Position numbers and translations under genes: made by a program
Assembly: GCF_025558585.1 (NCBI RefSeq)
Contig: NZ_CP094723.1
Span: 620,001 to 684,000, forward strand
Direction: 5' to 3'
DNA: 64,000 nucleotides
Origin: Staphylococcus sp. IVB6214
GTDB lineage: Bacteria; Bacillota; Bacilli; Staphylococcales; Staphylococcaceae
Notes under the pieces: model-generated
What the model saw: the letters and a program-made list of their open reading frames with translations, nothing else
Told to the model about the DNA's origin: nothing
Database searches by the model: none
Shown here: positions 9,168 to 18,309 of the stretch, piece by piece
Layout of the letters: every line of letters starts with the position of its first letter
Numbering within the stretch: the first letter of the stretch is position 1

Positions 9168-9210
9168 ACATCACCACAATCCTATTTAAAAATTGTGGTG
9201 ATGTTTTATT
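9168..9210. terminator. Bidirectional terminator downstream of yjbH
   Basis: Perfect 13-bp stem acatcaccacaat (9168-9180) with attgtggtgatgt (9192-9204), flanked by T runs on both strands. On the minus strand it follows the yjbH stop. Confidence 0.85.
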
Positions 9211-9223
9211 CATAATACACATA

Positions 9224-10018
9224 TTAGACACGAGACTTCCAGTATTCTCCTTCAGGGTATTTGAGCTTTTCAATTTTGCGCTGTAAAGCAAGCTTTTTCA
9301 ATTCTTTACGTAATGTACGTTCAGGCCATTCATAGATTGTTAAAAGTTCTTCTTCTGTTACTAATTGCTTTTGTTGAATATAATCAGCAAGTGCTGGTGG
9401 TAAGCTTTTCTCGATCGTTGTCCCAATCATTTCATTAATAATATACGTGTAAATATGATACGGATATAACCCTTCGACCTTCAAACCTTCTTCATGAACA
9501 TCTTCATTAAAAAAGACAAGTGAGGGTGCCATATCAATATCCATTTCACGAGCAATGTGCAAGTCGACCTTCAAACTGTCACGTAACTTACCATTATTGA
9601 TATCTTCTTGGAAAACGTCATAATCAAGACTAGCGTTAACGATACACTTCGCAATCATATCTTCAGTGACAATATCACAATTCGGTATAATCTCATTTTG
9701 TAACAAATGCATAAAACGATGGGCACGTGAACGACCTTGTAATTCAGCTGCTTTGAAGACGAGCGCAATATTATCTCGATCTGATGTACTTTGTGCTTGG
9801 CATTTTGTCAGTACACGTAAAGATGGGTTCAAAATATGACGAATAGAGATATATTGATGATATTCAATTCTTAATTTAGCTAAGATAGCGGATAATTTAA
9901 AGCTGTCTTTACAAAAAGGATCAAAAAAGGAATAGATCTCAATTTTGCTTACAGGAGTAAGGTCTGCATTGTTCTGATAATCCCTATTACTCGCTATAAC
10001 CTTTAATTCTTCCGTCAT
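9224..10018 (-). CDS. yjbH: SpxH/YjbH, ClpXP adaptor for Spx degradation
   Basis: A 264-residue DsbA/thioredoxin-fold protein. In staphylococci and Bacillus YjbH presents the thiol-stress regulator Spx to ClpXP, so it sets the level of the oxidative-stress response. ATG 10018 follows TAGGTGA at good spacing and is preferred over GTG 10027. The thioredoxin-like start has FFDPFCKDS, so the usual second Cys of a CXXC site is Ser here; other conserved blocks are ILNPSLRVLTKCQAQS and APSLVFFNEDVHEEGLKVEGLYPYH as two separate motifs. It lies 15 nt after the truncated haemoglobin gene, forming a two-gene unit that is conserved in related species. Adaptor role is family knowledge. Confidence 0.9.
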   Translation of the reverse strand: MTEELKVIASNRDYQNNADLTPVSKIEIYSFFDPFCKDSFKLSAILAKLRIEYHQYISIRHILNPSLRVLTKCQAQSTSDRDNIALVFKAAELQGRSRAHRFMHLLQNEIIPNCDIVTEDMIAKCIVNASLDYDVFQEDINNGKLRDSLKVDLHIAREMDIDMAPSLVFFNEDVHEEGLKVEGLYPYHIYTYIINEMIGTTIEKSLPPALADYIQQKQLVTEEELLTIYEWPERTLRKELKKLALQRKIEKLKYPEGEYWKSRV

Positions 10019-10033
10019 TTTGTTCACCTACAA

Positions 10034-10405
10034 TTAGTTTTCTGTGTTAACCATATAGTTTGCAGTTAATCGAAGTCTTTCGTACAAATAATCGCCAACA
10101 CCGTCTGGAAATTGAGCTGTCTCAATGGCTGTGTGCATATTTTCTAACCATGCATCTTTGGCATGATGATCAATGACAAATGGCATATGTCGCTTTTTAA
10201 GCATGGGATGACCATGTTCTTGCGTATATAAATCAGGGCCACCTAGAAATTGTGTTAAAAACTGTTTTTGCTTACGTGCTGTTTCGGCAAAATCACCTGG
10301 GAACAAGTGGTTAATGCGATCATCATTTTCAACCAAAGTGTAAAAATGATCAATCATGCGATAAAGCGCTTCTTGTCCAATGATTTCGTAAGGCGTTTGT
10401 TTCAT
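10034..10405 (-). CDS. Group 2 truncated haemoglobin
   Basis: A 123-residue TrHb2-type globin (YjbI-like). ATG 10405 is preferred over GTG 10414, as AAAAGG lies 8 nt before it. The sequence has the 2-on-2 globin pattern: a FYTLVENDDRI block, FLTQFLGGPDLYTQEHGHPML with LGGP typical of the family, a proximal His candidate in MLKKRHMPFVI, and the final YLYERLRLTANYMV helix. Such proteins bind O2/NO/H2O2-derived ligands on haem in the cytoplasm. Pairing with yjbH in one transcript ties it to redox and thiol stress, though its exact role in staphylococci is not settled. Confidence 0.88.
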   Translation of the reverse strand: MKQTPYEIIGQEALYRMIDHFYTLVENDDRINHLFPGDFAETARKQKQFLTQFLGGPDLYTQEHGHPMLKKRHMPFVIDHHAKDAWLENMHTAIETAQFPDGVGDYLYERLRLTANYMVNTEN

Positions 10406-10580
10406 GCGTATCACCTTTTAATTTTGTTATATATATAAATAATAACACGAAATTTTCCATTTCAAAGTAAAAACACTTATAACGACAAGGTTATGAAATA
10501 AGTCATTAAAAATCGGTGGAAAATATACGTTGCATCTATTTTAACGGTATTAAGTATAAAAAATAGGAACGAGGTTGTGA

Positions 10581-10664
10581 ATGAAGCGTTTAGAATTCGA
10601 TCTCTGGGGCGCACCGTATATTGATGACCCCAAGGTCGAATTTATGATACTCAGCGCCTTTTAA
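10581..10664 (+). CDS. Candidate 27-residue peptide ORF
   Basis: ATG 10581 is preceded by GAGG at 6 nt and opens a 27-codon frame, MKRLEFDLWG... ending SAF. It lies in the 266-nt gap between the CYTH gene and the truncated haemoglobin gene and points opposite to both, so it would be antisense to the promoter region of trHb-yjbH. The residue mix looks protein-like, but such short frames arise by chance. No family recognised. Confidence 0.3.
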   Translation: MKRLEFDLWGAPYIDDPKVEFMILSAF

Positions 10665-10671
10665 AGTTTTA

Positions 10672-11250
10672 TTACATGCTTTGGCGTCTTTTGAAGAAAC
10701 GTTGCACCTTATTCAAGGGAGCTTTGTGACTTAAGTGATAAGTGTCTAATATTTGAATGAATGCCTTGTAACCCTCATGATAATCAGCGACTTCAAATTC
10801 TAATTCAAAATCTTCAGTGCCTAAATATTCGCTATGATCTAATACAACTAGTCCTGAAGGCGTGGCTGTTTCAAGCCGATGTGTCGTAAGATATCCTAAT
10901 ATCATAAGCTTTGATGCATCAATATGATACTGCACAAAAACATCACGGATATCGTTTGGGATGATTTGTTCTGGCAGTTGTGCATCTGTTTTTGGCGCAT
11001 ATGATGTTGGATAATTGTATTCTGTTAATCCAATTTCACCGGGAACTTTCAGTGTTAATTCATTTGTTTTATCTGATCGCACACGAATACGTAATGCCAT
11101 TTTATGTGACATCAATTGGAAGTCGGGTGTGTCGATATAATAGTTTGTTTGACTAAAAGGTTGGGTATCAGAAAAGTAAGCAGTTTTCATCGTTATATAA
11201 GTATTTTTATCTAATAGTTGCTTGAATTCAATTTCTTGCTCAATCGCCAT
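10672..11250 (-). CDS. CYTH domain (triphosphate tunnel) protein, YjbK-like
   Basis: A 192-residue CYTH protein. The N-terminal EIEFK (residues ~6-10) is the ExExK signature that binds triphosphate and divalent metal, followed by conserved basic and acidic strand motifs (ALRIRVRSDK, FELEFEVADY). The family covers inorganic triphosphatases and thiamine triphosphatases; the substrate here is not known. ATG 11250 has AGGAG upstream with good spacing. It is divergent from the UPF0738-relQ operon, 131 nt away. The neighbourhood of relQ and CYTH in Firmicutes suggests nucleotide or triphosphate metabolism, which is inference. Confidence 0.88.
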   Translation of the reverse strand: MAIEQEIEFKQLLDKNTYITMKTAYFSDTQPFSQTNYYIDTPDFQLMSHKMALRIRVRSDKTNELTLKVPGEIGLTEYNYPTSYAPKTDAQLPEQIIPNDIRDVFVQYHIDASKLMILGYLTTHRLETATPSGLVVLDHSEYLGTEDFELEFEVADYHEGYKAFIQILDTYHLSHKAPLNKVQRFFKRRQSM

Positions 11251-11381
11251 GATATGTCACTCCTTTTTGTTCATTATGCAGTAGTTTTCAAAGGATGGAA
11301 AGGATTTTACAAATGCAATAATTGACCGATGAGTCGATGGGCAAATTGTGTTAAACTATAACATGATAAGGAGGAGTACCA

Positions 11382-11729
11382 ATGCGTATATATGTCAATG
11401 AAATTAAAATCAAAGATGATCGTATTTTATGTTATACAGAAGAATCAACGGAAGGATTTACAGATGCAGGACAGATGATTGTCGATAGTGACAATTATGC
11501 ATTTGTTCACCTTTTAGATGATGGATCAGCCTTTTCCTATTTAATATTTGTACAAGAGACATGGTCCATGTTACACGAACATCGTGATAAAAAAGTCATA
11601 ATCAATGATACATTGGAGTTACCAAGCTTTAAGAATGAATTAGAGTACTTATTAGATAATATTGTAGGTAACTCTAATTATGGTAAGTCATTCGTTGAGG
11701 CGGTAGAGCAAACGTTTGAACTAGTATGA
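11382..11729 (+). CDS. UPF0738 family protein
   Basis: A 115-residue cytoplasmic protein of the UPF0738 family, known from the same position before relQ in S. aureus. ATG 11382 is preceded by GGAGGAG. It is rich in acidic residues and beta-strand-like segments; no signal peptide, membrane segment or catalytic motif can be seen. It is the first gene of an operon continuing with relQ (16-nt gap), nadK and rluD. Function unknown. Confidence 0.85.
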   Translation: MRIYVNEIKIKDDRILCYTEESTEGFTDAGQMIVDSDNYAFVHLLDDGSAFSYLIFVQETWSMLHEHRDKKVIINDTLELPSFKNELEYLLDNIVGNSNYGKSFVEAVEQTFELV

Positions 11730-11745
11730 AGCGGAGTGAAGCATT

Positions 11746-12387
11746 ATGAATCAATGGGATATTTTTCTAGCACCTTATCGTCAAGCAATTGATGAGTTGA
11801 AAATTAAACTCAAAGGTTTGAGAAAGCAATATGAAGTGACGGAACATCACTCACCGATAGAGTTTGTGACAGGCCGTGTCAAACCAATTACGAGTATTAT
11901 CGATAAGGCAAACAAAAGGGGCATTCCTTTCGATCACTTGGCAGAAGAGATGTATGACATCGCAGGTTTACGCATGATGTGTCAATTTGTAGAAGATATT
12001 GATAAAGTCGTAGAACTGTTGCGTCAACGTGAAGACTTCAAAGTGGTAGAGGAACGTGATTATATCAGCAATACAAAACAAAGTGGTTATCGTTCATATC
12101 ATGTCATTATTGCTTATCCTATCGAAACATTGAATGGGAAAACAACAATCCTTGCAGAGATTCAAATTCGTACGTTGGCGATGAACTTTTGGGCAACGAT
12201 TGAACATACATTGCGTTACAAGTATGACGGTGATTATCCACCGGAAATTCAAAATCGACTTGAGCGTGCAGCAGAAGCAGCCTTCTCTTTAGACGAAGAA
12301 ATGTCTGAGATTAAGGATGAGATTCAAGAAGCACAGAAATATTATTCAAAAAAACGTGCACATAAGCATGAAGACAGTGAGGTGTAA
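11746..12387 (+). CDS. relQ: RelQ small alarmone synthetase
   Basis: A 213-residue single-domain GTP pyrophosphokinase that transfers pyrophosphate from ATP to GTP or GDP to make (p)ppGpp; it lacks hydrolase and regulatory domains, as small synthetases do. Key motifs: [15 protein letters not shown] (residues ~67-81), GYRSYHVII with the GTP-stacking Tyr, and [17 protein letters not shown]. The charged C-terminal helix ends [12 protein letters not shown]. Start ATG 11746 follows CGGAGTGA. In S. aureus RelQ responds to cell-wall stress. It overlaps functionally with nadK, only 2 nt downstream. Confidence 0.94.
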   Translation: MNQWDIFLAPYRQAIDELKIKLKGLRKQYEVTEHHSPIEFVTGRVKPITSIIDKANKRGIPFDHLAEEMYDIAGLRMMCQFVEDIDKVVELLRQREDFKVVEERDYISNTKQSGYRSYHVIIAYPIETLNGKTTILAEIQIRTLAMNFWATIEHTLRYKYDGDYPPEIQNRLERAAEAAFSLDEEMSEIKDEIQEAQKYYSKKRAHKHEDSEV

Positions 12388-12389
12388 CG

Positions 12390-13199
12390 ATGCGCTATGC
12401 GATCCTTTCCAAAGGAGATGCTAAGTCAGAAGCACTCAAACATAAGATGATGAGACATATGCAAGATTTTAAGATGATAGAAGATAAAGAGAATCCTGAA
12501 ATTGTCATCTCTGTCGGAGGAGACGGAACATTATTACAGGCATTCCATCAATATAGTCATATGTTATCTCGATGTGCATTTGTAGGTATACATACCGGCC
12601 ACCTAGGCTTTTATGCTGACTGGTTACCACACGAAGTGGAAAAACTCATCATCGAAATTCACAACTCAGAATTCCAAGTGATCGAATACCCATTGTTAGA
12701 AATCATTGTCCGTTATAATGATGACGGCTATGAAACGCGCTATTTGGCACTTAACGAAGCAACGATGAAAACTGAGAATGGGACAACACTTGTCGTCGAT
12801 CTAGATATTCGTGGTCAACACTTTGAACGCTTTCGTGGGGATGGTCTTTGCGTGTCAACACCATCAGGATCAACCGCATACAATAAGGCACTAGGTGGGG
12901 CACTCATACATCCGTCCTTAGAAGCAATCCAAATTGCGGAAATTGCATCGATTAACAACCGTGTGTTCCGAACAGTTGGATCACCGCTCGTACTACCTAA
13001 GCACCACACATGTCATATTAAACCTGTCAATCATGATGTCATCTTAACGACAATTGACCATGTCAGTGTGAAACATAAAAACGTCAATGCGATTCAATAT
13101 CGTGTTGCGAATGAAAAGATACGCTTTGCACGATTCCGTCCATTCCCATTCTGGAAGCGTGTCCACGATTCATTCATTTCAAGTGGTGAAGATGTGTGA
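12390..13199 (+). CDS. nadK: NAD kinase
   Basis: A 269-residue kinase that phosphorylates NAD to NADP+ using ATP or polyphosphate. GGDGT at residues 43-47 is the diagnostic catalytic and phosphate-binding motif; ALNEATMK and the glycine-rich [17 protein letters not shown] block complete the active site. Start ATG 12390 has GAGGTG within the end of relQ. The stop codon overlaps the start of rluD by 4 nt, implying translational coupling. It is the sole NADP source gene seen here and matches the S. aureus ppnK position. Confidence 0.95.
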   Translation: MRYAILSKGDAKSEALKHKMMRHMQDFKMIEDKENPEIVISVGGDGTLLQAFHQYSHMLSRCAFVGIHTGHLGFYADWLPHEVEKLIIEIHNSEFQVIEYPLLEIIVRYNDDGYETRYLALNEATMKTENGTTLVVDLDIRGQHFERFRGDGLCVSTPSGSTAYNKALGGALIHPSLEAIQIAEIASINNRVFRTVGSPLVLPKHHTCHIKPVNHDVILTTIDHVSVKHKNVNAIQYRVANEKIRFARFRPFPFWKRVHDSFISSGEDV

Positions 13200-14050
13200 T
13201 ATTTTCGTATTGTGTCACAGAAGTTCAGACGCTTAAAACCTTTTTATACCAACAACGTTTTTCGAAAAAGACGATTAGCGCCATAAAACAACATGGCGCT
13301 TTACTTGTGAATCAACAACCACGAACAGTGCGACATCTGTTACAAGTTGGTGATGAAGTTATCGTGCGGTTACCTGATGAGATTCCTAGTACAACACTTA
13401 TTCCTTTTAATCAGCCACTGCGTATTTTATACGAAGATACGTGGTTGTTAATCGTTGCTAAGCCAGCGCATCAGAATAGTGCGCCATCACGTGAGCATCC
13501 ACATGAAAGTCTAGTCGAGCAGGCGTTAGCGCATATGCAACGGCGAAAAGAAACGGGCATTCCGCATATCGTGACACGTTTAGATCGTCATACAATGGGA
13601 ATTGTAGTGATAGCAAAATCACGTCATGTCCATCATGTTATGACATTGACTGCGATTGAAAAAATATATGAATGCCTGTGTGTCGGAAGAATAACAGCAT
13701 CGGGTGTGATTGAAGCACCGATTGGTCGTGCATCAGACAGTATTATCAATCGCATCGTGACCAAAGAGGGAAAATATGCGAAAACTTTGTACACACCCAT
13801 ACAAACAACGGGCGATTATTCTTGGTGTCGTGTCACATTATTGACCGGGAGAACACATCAAATACGTGTGCATTTTCAACATATTGGACACAGTATTGTA
13901 GGGGATGGTTTATATGGTGTGCAACACCATCACTATGATACGCAATTGTTAAAGTGTGCAGAAATTAAATTTATACATCCTATCACTGATGACATCGTCC
14001 ATGTAAAATCGGAAACACCCGATTTTGGACAAATACTTACAACGCTGTAA
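13196..14050 (+). CDS. RluA/RluD-family rRNA pseudouridine synthase
   Basis: A 284-residue protein starting at GTG 13196, overlapping the nadK stop. An S4-like RNA-binding region (residues ~15-65, [16 protein letters not shown]) precedes the catalytic domain. The catalytic Asp is D130 in TRLDRHTMG, the RluA-family signature in which the usual TSG is [18 protein letters not shown] near 220 is a second conserved block. It isomerises uridines in 23S rRNA; which sites are modified cannot be told. A gene of this family follows nadK in S. aureus. Confidence 0.9.
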   Translation: MIFSYCVTEVQTLKTFLYQQRFSKKTISAIKQHGALLVNQQPRTVRHLLQVGDEVIVRLPDEIPSTTLIPFNQPLRILYEDTWLLIVAKPAHQNSAPSREHPHESLVEQALAHMQRRKETGIPHIVTRLDRHTMGIVVIAKSRHVHHVMTLTAIEKIYECLCVGRITASGVIEAPIGRASDSIINRIVTKEGKYAKTLYTPIQTTGDYSWCRVTLLTGRTHQIRVHFQHIGHSIVGDGLYGVQHHHYDTQLLKCAEIKFIHPITDDIVHVKSETPDFGQILTTL

Positions 14051-14074
14051 AATTACATATTGGAGGTGACGCAT

Positions 14075-15460
14075 ATGTCAGTTGAAAATGAAATGTTAAT
14101 CCAAGATGATGAAGAACAATACAATAAGCCACTGTTAGATGATTTGATTCAAAAAGATGATATTGATGGTTTTAGAGAAGAATTCTTATCAATGCATGCG
14201 TACGATCAGAGCGAATACTTTGAAGAAAGTGATGCAGAGATACGTCAGAAAATGTATCAGTACTTATCACCAGAAGAGGTTGCGGATTTCTTTGAACACT
14301 TAGAAATTGATGAGTCTGATTATGAAGATTTATTTGAAGAGATGAATGCGACATATGCCAGTCACATTTTAGAACACATGTCATACGATAACGCGGTAGA
14401 CATATTAAATGAGTTGTCGAAGCGTAAAGTGGCAAGTCTTTTAATGTTAATGGATCGTGATGAAGCGAAAGAAATCAAAGCATTGCTTCATTATGATGAA
14501 GACACTGCCGGCGGTATTATGACAACGGAATATATTTCGTTAACAATTAATACGCCAGTTCACGAGGCATTAATGCATGTTAAGGCACAAGCACCAGATG
14601 CCGAAACAATCTATATCATTTTTGTCGTCGATGAACAGAAAAAACTTGTAGGTGTCTTATCGCTCAGAGATTTGATTATCGCTGAAAATGACGCATATAT
14701 TGAAGATATTATGAGCGAGCGTATCATTAGCGCAAATGTTGCGGATGACCAAGAAGACGTTGCGCAAATGATGAGAGACTATGACTTTATCGCTATGCCA
14801 GTAGTAGATTATCAAAATCATCTACTCGGTATTATCACAATCGATGATATCGTCGACGTTATCGATGAAGAAGCAAGCGAAGACTACTCACGTTTAGCCG
14901 GGGTGTCAGACATCGATTCTACGGATGATACAATCTTCCAAACAGCACTTAAACGTCTGCCATGGTTATTGATCTTAACTGTACTTGGTATGATTACTGC
15001 ATCTATACTTGGATCATTTGAAGAAACATTAGAGAAGGTTGCATTATTGGCTGCTTTTATTCCGATTATTAGCGGGATGTCAGGGAACTCTGGAACACAA
15101 TCATTAGCCGTTTCAGTCCGTAATATTTCAACGGGTGAAATCAATGAGAAGAGTAAGTTTAAGTTGGCATTGCGTGAATCTGGAAGTGGATTTTTAACAG
15201 GTATCACATGTGCAGTGTCACTCTGTTTGATTATCATCATTATTTATCAACAGCCGTTTCTTGCATTGATTGTAGGAACGAGCTTAACAATTGCCATGAC
15301 AGTAGGGACAACAATTGGTTCAGTTATTCCTCTGTTCATGAACAAATTAGGGATTGACCCGGCCGTAGCGAGTGGACCATTTATTACAACAATTAATGAT
15401 ATCGTGAGTATGTTGATCTACTTTGGTTTAGCAACATCATTCATGAACTATCTTATCTGA
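14075..15460 (+). CDS. mgtE: MgtE magnesium transporter
   Basis: A 461-residue Mg2+ channel. ATG 14075 sits 5-6 nt after GGAGGTGA; the upstream TTG at 14060 lies before the ribosome site and is rejected. Domain order: acidic MgtE N domain (residues ~40-140), two CBS domains (~145-265, with MSERIISANV and IDDIVDVI), a connecting plug helix, and five membrane segments (~290-460) including the ISGMSGNSGTQSLAVS pore signature. The acidic N-terminal region senses cytoplasmic Mg2+ and closes the channel when it is plentiful. It is part of the relQ-nadK operon and 11 nt before cpaA. Confidence 0.94.
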   Translation: MSVENEMLIQDDEEQYNKPLLDDLIQKDDIDGFREEFLSMHAYDQSEYFEESDAEIRQKMYQYLSPEEVADFFEHLEIDESDYEDLFEEMNATYASHILEHMSYDNAVDILNELSKRKVASLLMLMDRDEAKEIKALLHYDEDTAGGIMTTEYISLTINTPVHEALMHVKAQAPDAETIYIIFVVDEQKKLVGVLSLRDLIIAENDAYIEDIMSERIISANVADDQEDVAQMMRDYDFIAMPVVDYQNHLLGIITIDDIVDVIDEEASEDYSRLAGVSDIDSTDDTIFQTALKRLPWLLILTVLGMITASILGSFEETLEKVALLAAFIPIISGMSGNSGTQSLAVSVRNISTGEINEKSKFKLALRESGSGFLTGITCAVSLCLIIIIIYQQPFLALIVGTSLTIAMTVGTTIGSVIPLFMNKLGIDPAVASGPFITTINDIVSMLIYFGLATSFMNYLI

Positions 15461-15471
15461 GGGGGACATCT

Positions 15472-17304
15472 ATGGAATTTGTGTCACTTGTCGTCGTCAT
15501 AATTGCGGCATTACTAACACCTATATTGCTCAGTAAGTTAAAAATCGCGTTTTTACCAGTCGTTGTTGCTGAGATTTTAATGGGAATTATCATTGGAAAC
15601 TCTTTTTTAAATCTTGTGCATCGAGATGAAGTATTGAATATTCTATCGACACTTGGTTTTATCTTTTTAATGTTTTTGAGTGGTCTTGAAATTGACTTCA
15701 ATGCCTTTAAAAAAGATAAATCGAAAAAAAATCAAGAAGCGAGCAAAGAACCTAGCCATTTGAAGTTAGCGATGTATGTTTTTATGCTTATCATGATTGT
15801 ATCGATCATTCTGGCATACGCATTCAAATGGGTGGGTCTCATTGATGATGTATTGTTGATGGTGATTATTATCTCAACAATCTCTCTTGGTGTCGTTGTT
15901 CCAACATTGAAAGAAATGAATTTAATGCGTACAACGATTGGTCAGTTTATTCTATTAGTCGCTGTCCTAGCTGATTTAGGAACAATGTTGTTACTGACAC
16001 TTTATGGTGCTATCAATGCATCCGGCGGTGGAACAATCTGGCTGATCGGTATTCTTGTCGTGTTTACTATCTTATTCTATTTTCTCGGTGGATTATTTAA
16101 AGGCGCACCATTGATTAATAAATTGATGGACGGTACAACACAAATAGGCATTCGTGCAGTCTTTGCACTGATTATCTTATTAGTTGCGCTTGCAGAAGGC
16201 GTTGGAGCCGAGAATATTCTAGGCGCATTTTTAGCAGGCGTCGTAGTGTCTTTACTCGGTCCAGAGCAAGACTTAGTCGAGAAGTTAGACTCATTCGGTT
16301 ATGGGTTCTTCATTCCAATCTTCTTCATCATGGTTGGGGTTGACTTAGATATTCCGTCATTGATCAAAGAGCCAATGCTCTTAATTATCATTCCAATCTT
16401 AATTGTTACGTTTGTGATATCTAAGCTTATCCCAGTGATGGTTATTCGACGTTGGTTTGATATGAAAACGACGATTGCATCAGGATTTTTATTAACATCG
16501 ACATTGTCACTTGTCATCGCAGCAGCCAAAATTGCTGAAAGTCTGGGAACAATCAGTGAAGAAATATCAGGCATTATGATTTTAAGTGCCGTCATCACAT
16601 GTGTCTTTGTGCCGATTGTATTTAAACGTCTCATTCCAATTCCAGATGAGATGCAGAGAACAATCAAGGTGGCGATGATTGGGAAAAACCAACTGTCTAT
16701 TCCTATTGCACAGAACTTGAGTTCACAGTTATATGATGTGACATTGTACTATCGCAAAGATTTAACTGATCACCGTACGCTTTCGAATGATATTACAATG
16801 GTTGAGATTTCGGATTATGAATCTGAAATGCTAAAACGACTTGGCTTATTTGATAGCGACATTGTCGTATGTTCAACGAATGATGATGAGATTAACCGTA
16901 AAGTAGCGTTAATGGCGAAGGATTATGGCGTAGAACGTGTCATCTGTCGTCTTGAAACGAATGATGCAGATCAGGCATTGCGCAGTAAAAATATTGAGTT
17001 ATTCAGTAATTTCCAAAGTAACCAAATTTTACTTAAAGGCATGATTGAGACGCCGAACATGCTGAACTTGTTAAGCAATGTGGAGACATCGTTATACGAA
17101 ATTGGAATGTACAATTACGCATTCGACCAAATGCAGTTGCGTAACTTCCCATTTGGCGGAGACATTATTTTTGTACGTATCATACGAAATAATGAATCGA
17201 TCGTGCCACATGGTGATACGCAGTTACAATACGGTGACCGTCTCATTGTGACAGGTACGAAAGAATATGTGGATCAACTGAAAATTGAATTAGAAATGTT
17301 TTAA
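15472..17304 (+). CDS. cpaA: CpaA cation/proton antiporter with RCK domains
   Basis: A 610-residue CPA2-family antiporter. The first ~390 residues form 12-13 membrane segments including AEGVGAENILGAFLAGVV with the family acidic site; residues ~400-520 form a Rossmann-like RCK_N domain (VAMIGKNQLSIPIAQNL, VVCSTNDDE), and ~525-610 an RCK_C domain (FPFGGDIIFVRI, GDRLIVTG). The S. aureus protein at this locus, directly before fabI, binds c-di-AMP through RCK_C and controls K+/Na+ export; the same role is inferred here. Start ATG 15472 after GAGGGGG. A strong terminator follows. Confidence 0.9.
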   Translation: MEFVSLVVVIIAALLTPILLSKLKIAFLPVVVAEILMGIIIGNSFLNLVHRDEVLNILSTLGFIFLMFLSGLEIDFNAFKKDKSKKNQEASKEPSHLKLAMYVFMLIMIVSIILAYAFKWVGLIDDVLLMVIIISTISLGVVVPTLKEMNLMRTTIGQFILLVAVLADLGTMLLLTLYGAINASGGGTIWLIGILVVFTILFYFLGGLFKGAPLINKLMDGTTQIGIRAVFALIILLVALAEGVGAENILGAFLAGVVVSLLGPEQDLVEKLDSFGYGFFIPIFFIMVGVDLDIPSLIKEPMLLIIIPILIVTFVISKLIPVMVIRRWFDMKTTIASGFLLTSTLSLVIAAAKIAESLGTISEEISGIMILSAVITCVFVPIVFKRLIPIPDEMQRTIKVAMIGKNQLSIPIAQNLSSQLYDVTLYYRKDLTDHRTLSNDITMVEISDYESEMLKRLGLFDSDIVVCSTNDDEINRKVALMAKDYGVERVICRLETNDADQALRSKNIELFSNFQSNQILLKGMIETPNMLNLLSNVETSLYEIGMYNYAFDQMQLRNFPFGGDIIFVRIIRNNESIVPHGDTQLQYGDRLIVTGTKEYVDQLKIELEMF

Positions 17305-17310
17305 CGAGTA

Positions 17311-17347
17311 AAGGACTGACAGTGCAGATGCTGTCAGTCCTTTTTTT
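17311..17347 (+). terminator. Terminator of the relQ-cpaA operon
   Basis: Stem aaggactgacag (17311-17322) with ctgtcagtcctt (17331-17342), loop tgcagatg, followed by a run of T. Confidence 0.9.
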
Positions 17348-17359
17348 CGACAAATAAAA

Positions 17360-17384
17360 ACAGGTTATGATGATCATAACCTGT
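17360..17384 (-). terminator. Terminator of fabI
   Basis: 12-bp stem acaggttatgat/atcataacctgt; on the minus strand it follows the fabI stop and is followed by T-rich sequence. Confidence 0.8.
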
Positions 17385-17395
17385 AACATGAAAGG

Positions 17396-18166
17396 TTAGC
17401 GAATAGCGTGGAAGCCTGCGTCGACATGGATGTTTTCCCCTGTCACACCTGATGAGAAGTCGCTGAGTAGATATGCAGCTGTTTTACCGACTTCTTCCTG
17501 GTCCACATTGCGTTTCAATGGGGCACGTTCTTCGATTTCTTTTAAAATGGTGTTGAAGTCGCCAACACCACGTGCGCTCAATGTTCGGATTGGGCCAGCA
17601 GAGATGGCGTTAACACGAATGTTGTCTTGACCGAGATCAGCAGCTAAATATTTGACGGAAGCTTCTAAACTTGCTTTTGCGACACCCATGACATTGTAGT
17701 TAGGTACAGCGAATTCACCGCCGATATAGCTTGATGTAACGATACTGCCGCCATCATTCATAATTTTACGTGCTTCACGCGCAACAATTGTAAGTGAATA
17801 AGAACTGATATCTTGTGCGAGTAGAAATCCTTCACGTGATGTGTCTGAATAGCGACCACGAAGGTCTTCAACGTTTGCAAAAGCGATTGAATGAAAGACA
17901 CCATCGATATGACCGACATCTTTGCCGATTTGTTCAAAGCCCTTAATGACATCATCATCACTTTGAACATCGATTTGATAAACGCGCTTTGCTGATTGAT
18001 TGAGTTGGTCGATCAATTTGTCTAATTCTTTGAAACTTCTTTCTTTACGGTATGTAAAAACGAGATTTGCACCGAGTTGGTCTAATATTTTTGCAACACC
18101 AAAAGCGATACTACGTTTATTCGCAATGCCCATGATTACAAATGTTTTATTTTCTAAATTCATCAC
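17396..18166 (-). CDS. fabI: Enoyl-[acyl-carrier-protein] reductase FabI
   Basis: A 256-residue short-chain reductase that performs the last, NAD(P)H-dependent step of fatty-acid elongation. Start: GTG 18166 lies 9 nt after AGGAG and gives the same length as S. aureus FabI; ATG 18163 is the alternative. Motifs: MGIANKRSIAFG cofactor loop at the N-terminus, SIAFAN, and the catalytic YNVMGVAK (Tyr157/Lys164 in this numbering), then SAGPIRTLSA. This enzyme is the triclosan target in staphylococci. A FapR-like operator lies 44-60 nt upstream. Monocistronic between two terminators. Confidence 0.96.
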   Translation of the reverse strand: MMNLENKTFVIMGIANKRSIAFGVAKILDQLGANLVFTYRKERSFKELDKLIDQLNQSAKRVYQIDVQSDDDVIKGFEQIGKDVGHIDGVFHSIAFANVEDLRGRYSDTSREGFLLAQDISSYSLTIVAREARKIMNDGGSIVTSSYIGGEFAVPNYNVMGVAKASLEASVKYLAADLGQDNIRVNAISAGPIRTLSARGVGDFNTILKEIEERAPLKRNVDQEEVGKTAAYLLSDFSSGVTGENIHVDAGFHAIR

Positions 18167-18209
18167 TATCAAAAGCTCCTTTTCAAAATATCGATTGATT
18201 AGCTTAATT

Positions 18210-18226
18210 TTAACATCTGGTACTAA
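18210..18226 (-). promoter_or_regulatory. FapR-like operator upstream of fabI
   Basis: Read on the minus strand this is ttagtaccagatgttaa, close to the FapR 17-bp dyad (TTAGTACCTrrTACTAA), with the left half-site intact and the right half-site weaker. FapR represses fatty-acid synthesis genes until malonyl-CoA rises. Assignment rests on motif likeness and position only. Confidence 0.5.
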
Positions 18227-18271
18227 AATATGACAATGATAAACCATTGTGTACGAGATATGTAGATATTA

Positions 18272-18304
18272 AAAAAGCCATTGGCCGAAAAGGCGCAATG
18301 GCTT
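18272..18304 (-). terminator. Terminator of the AI-2E permease gene
   Basis: aagccattg (18275-18283) pairs with caatggctt (18296-18304), with a T run on the minus strand, just after the permease stop. Confidence 0.75.
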
Positions 18305-18309
18305 AAATA

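Noticed and set aside
1743..9210. Pathogenicity island or prophage in the pepF-yjbH interval
   Set aside because: No integrase, att repeats, capsid, or tRNA target; the two transposases alone explain the mobile character.
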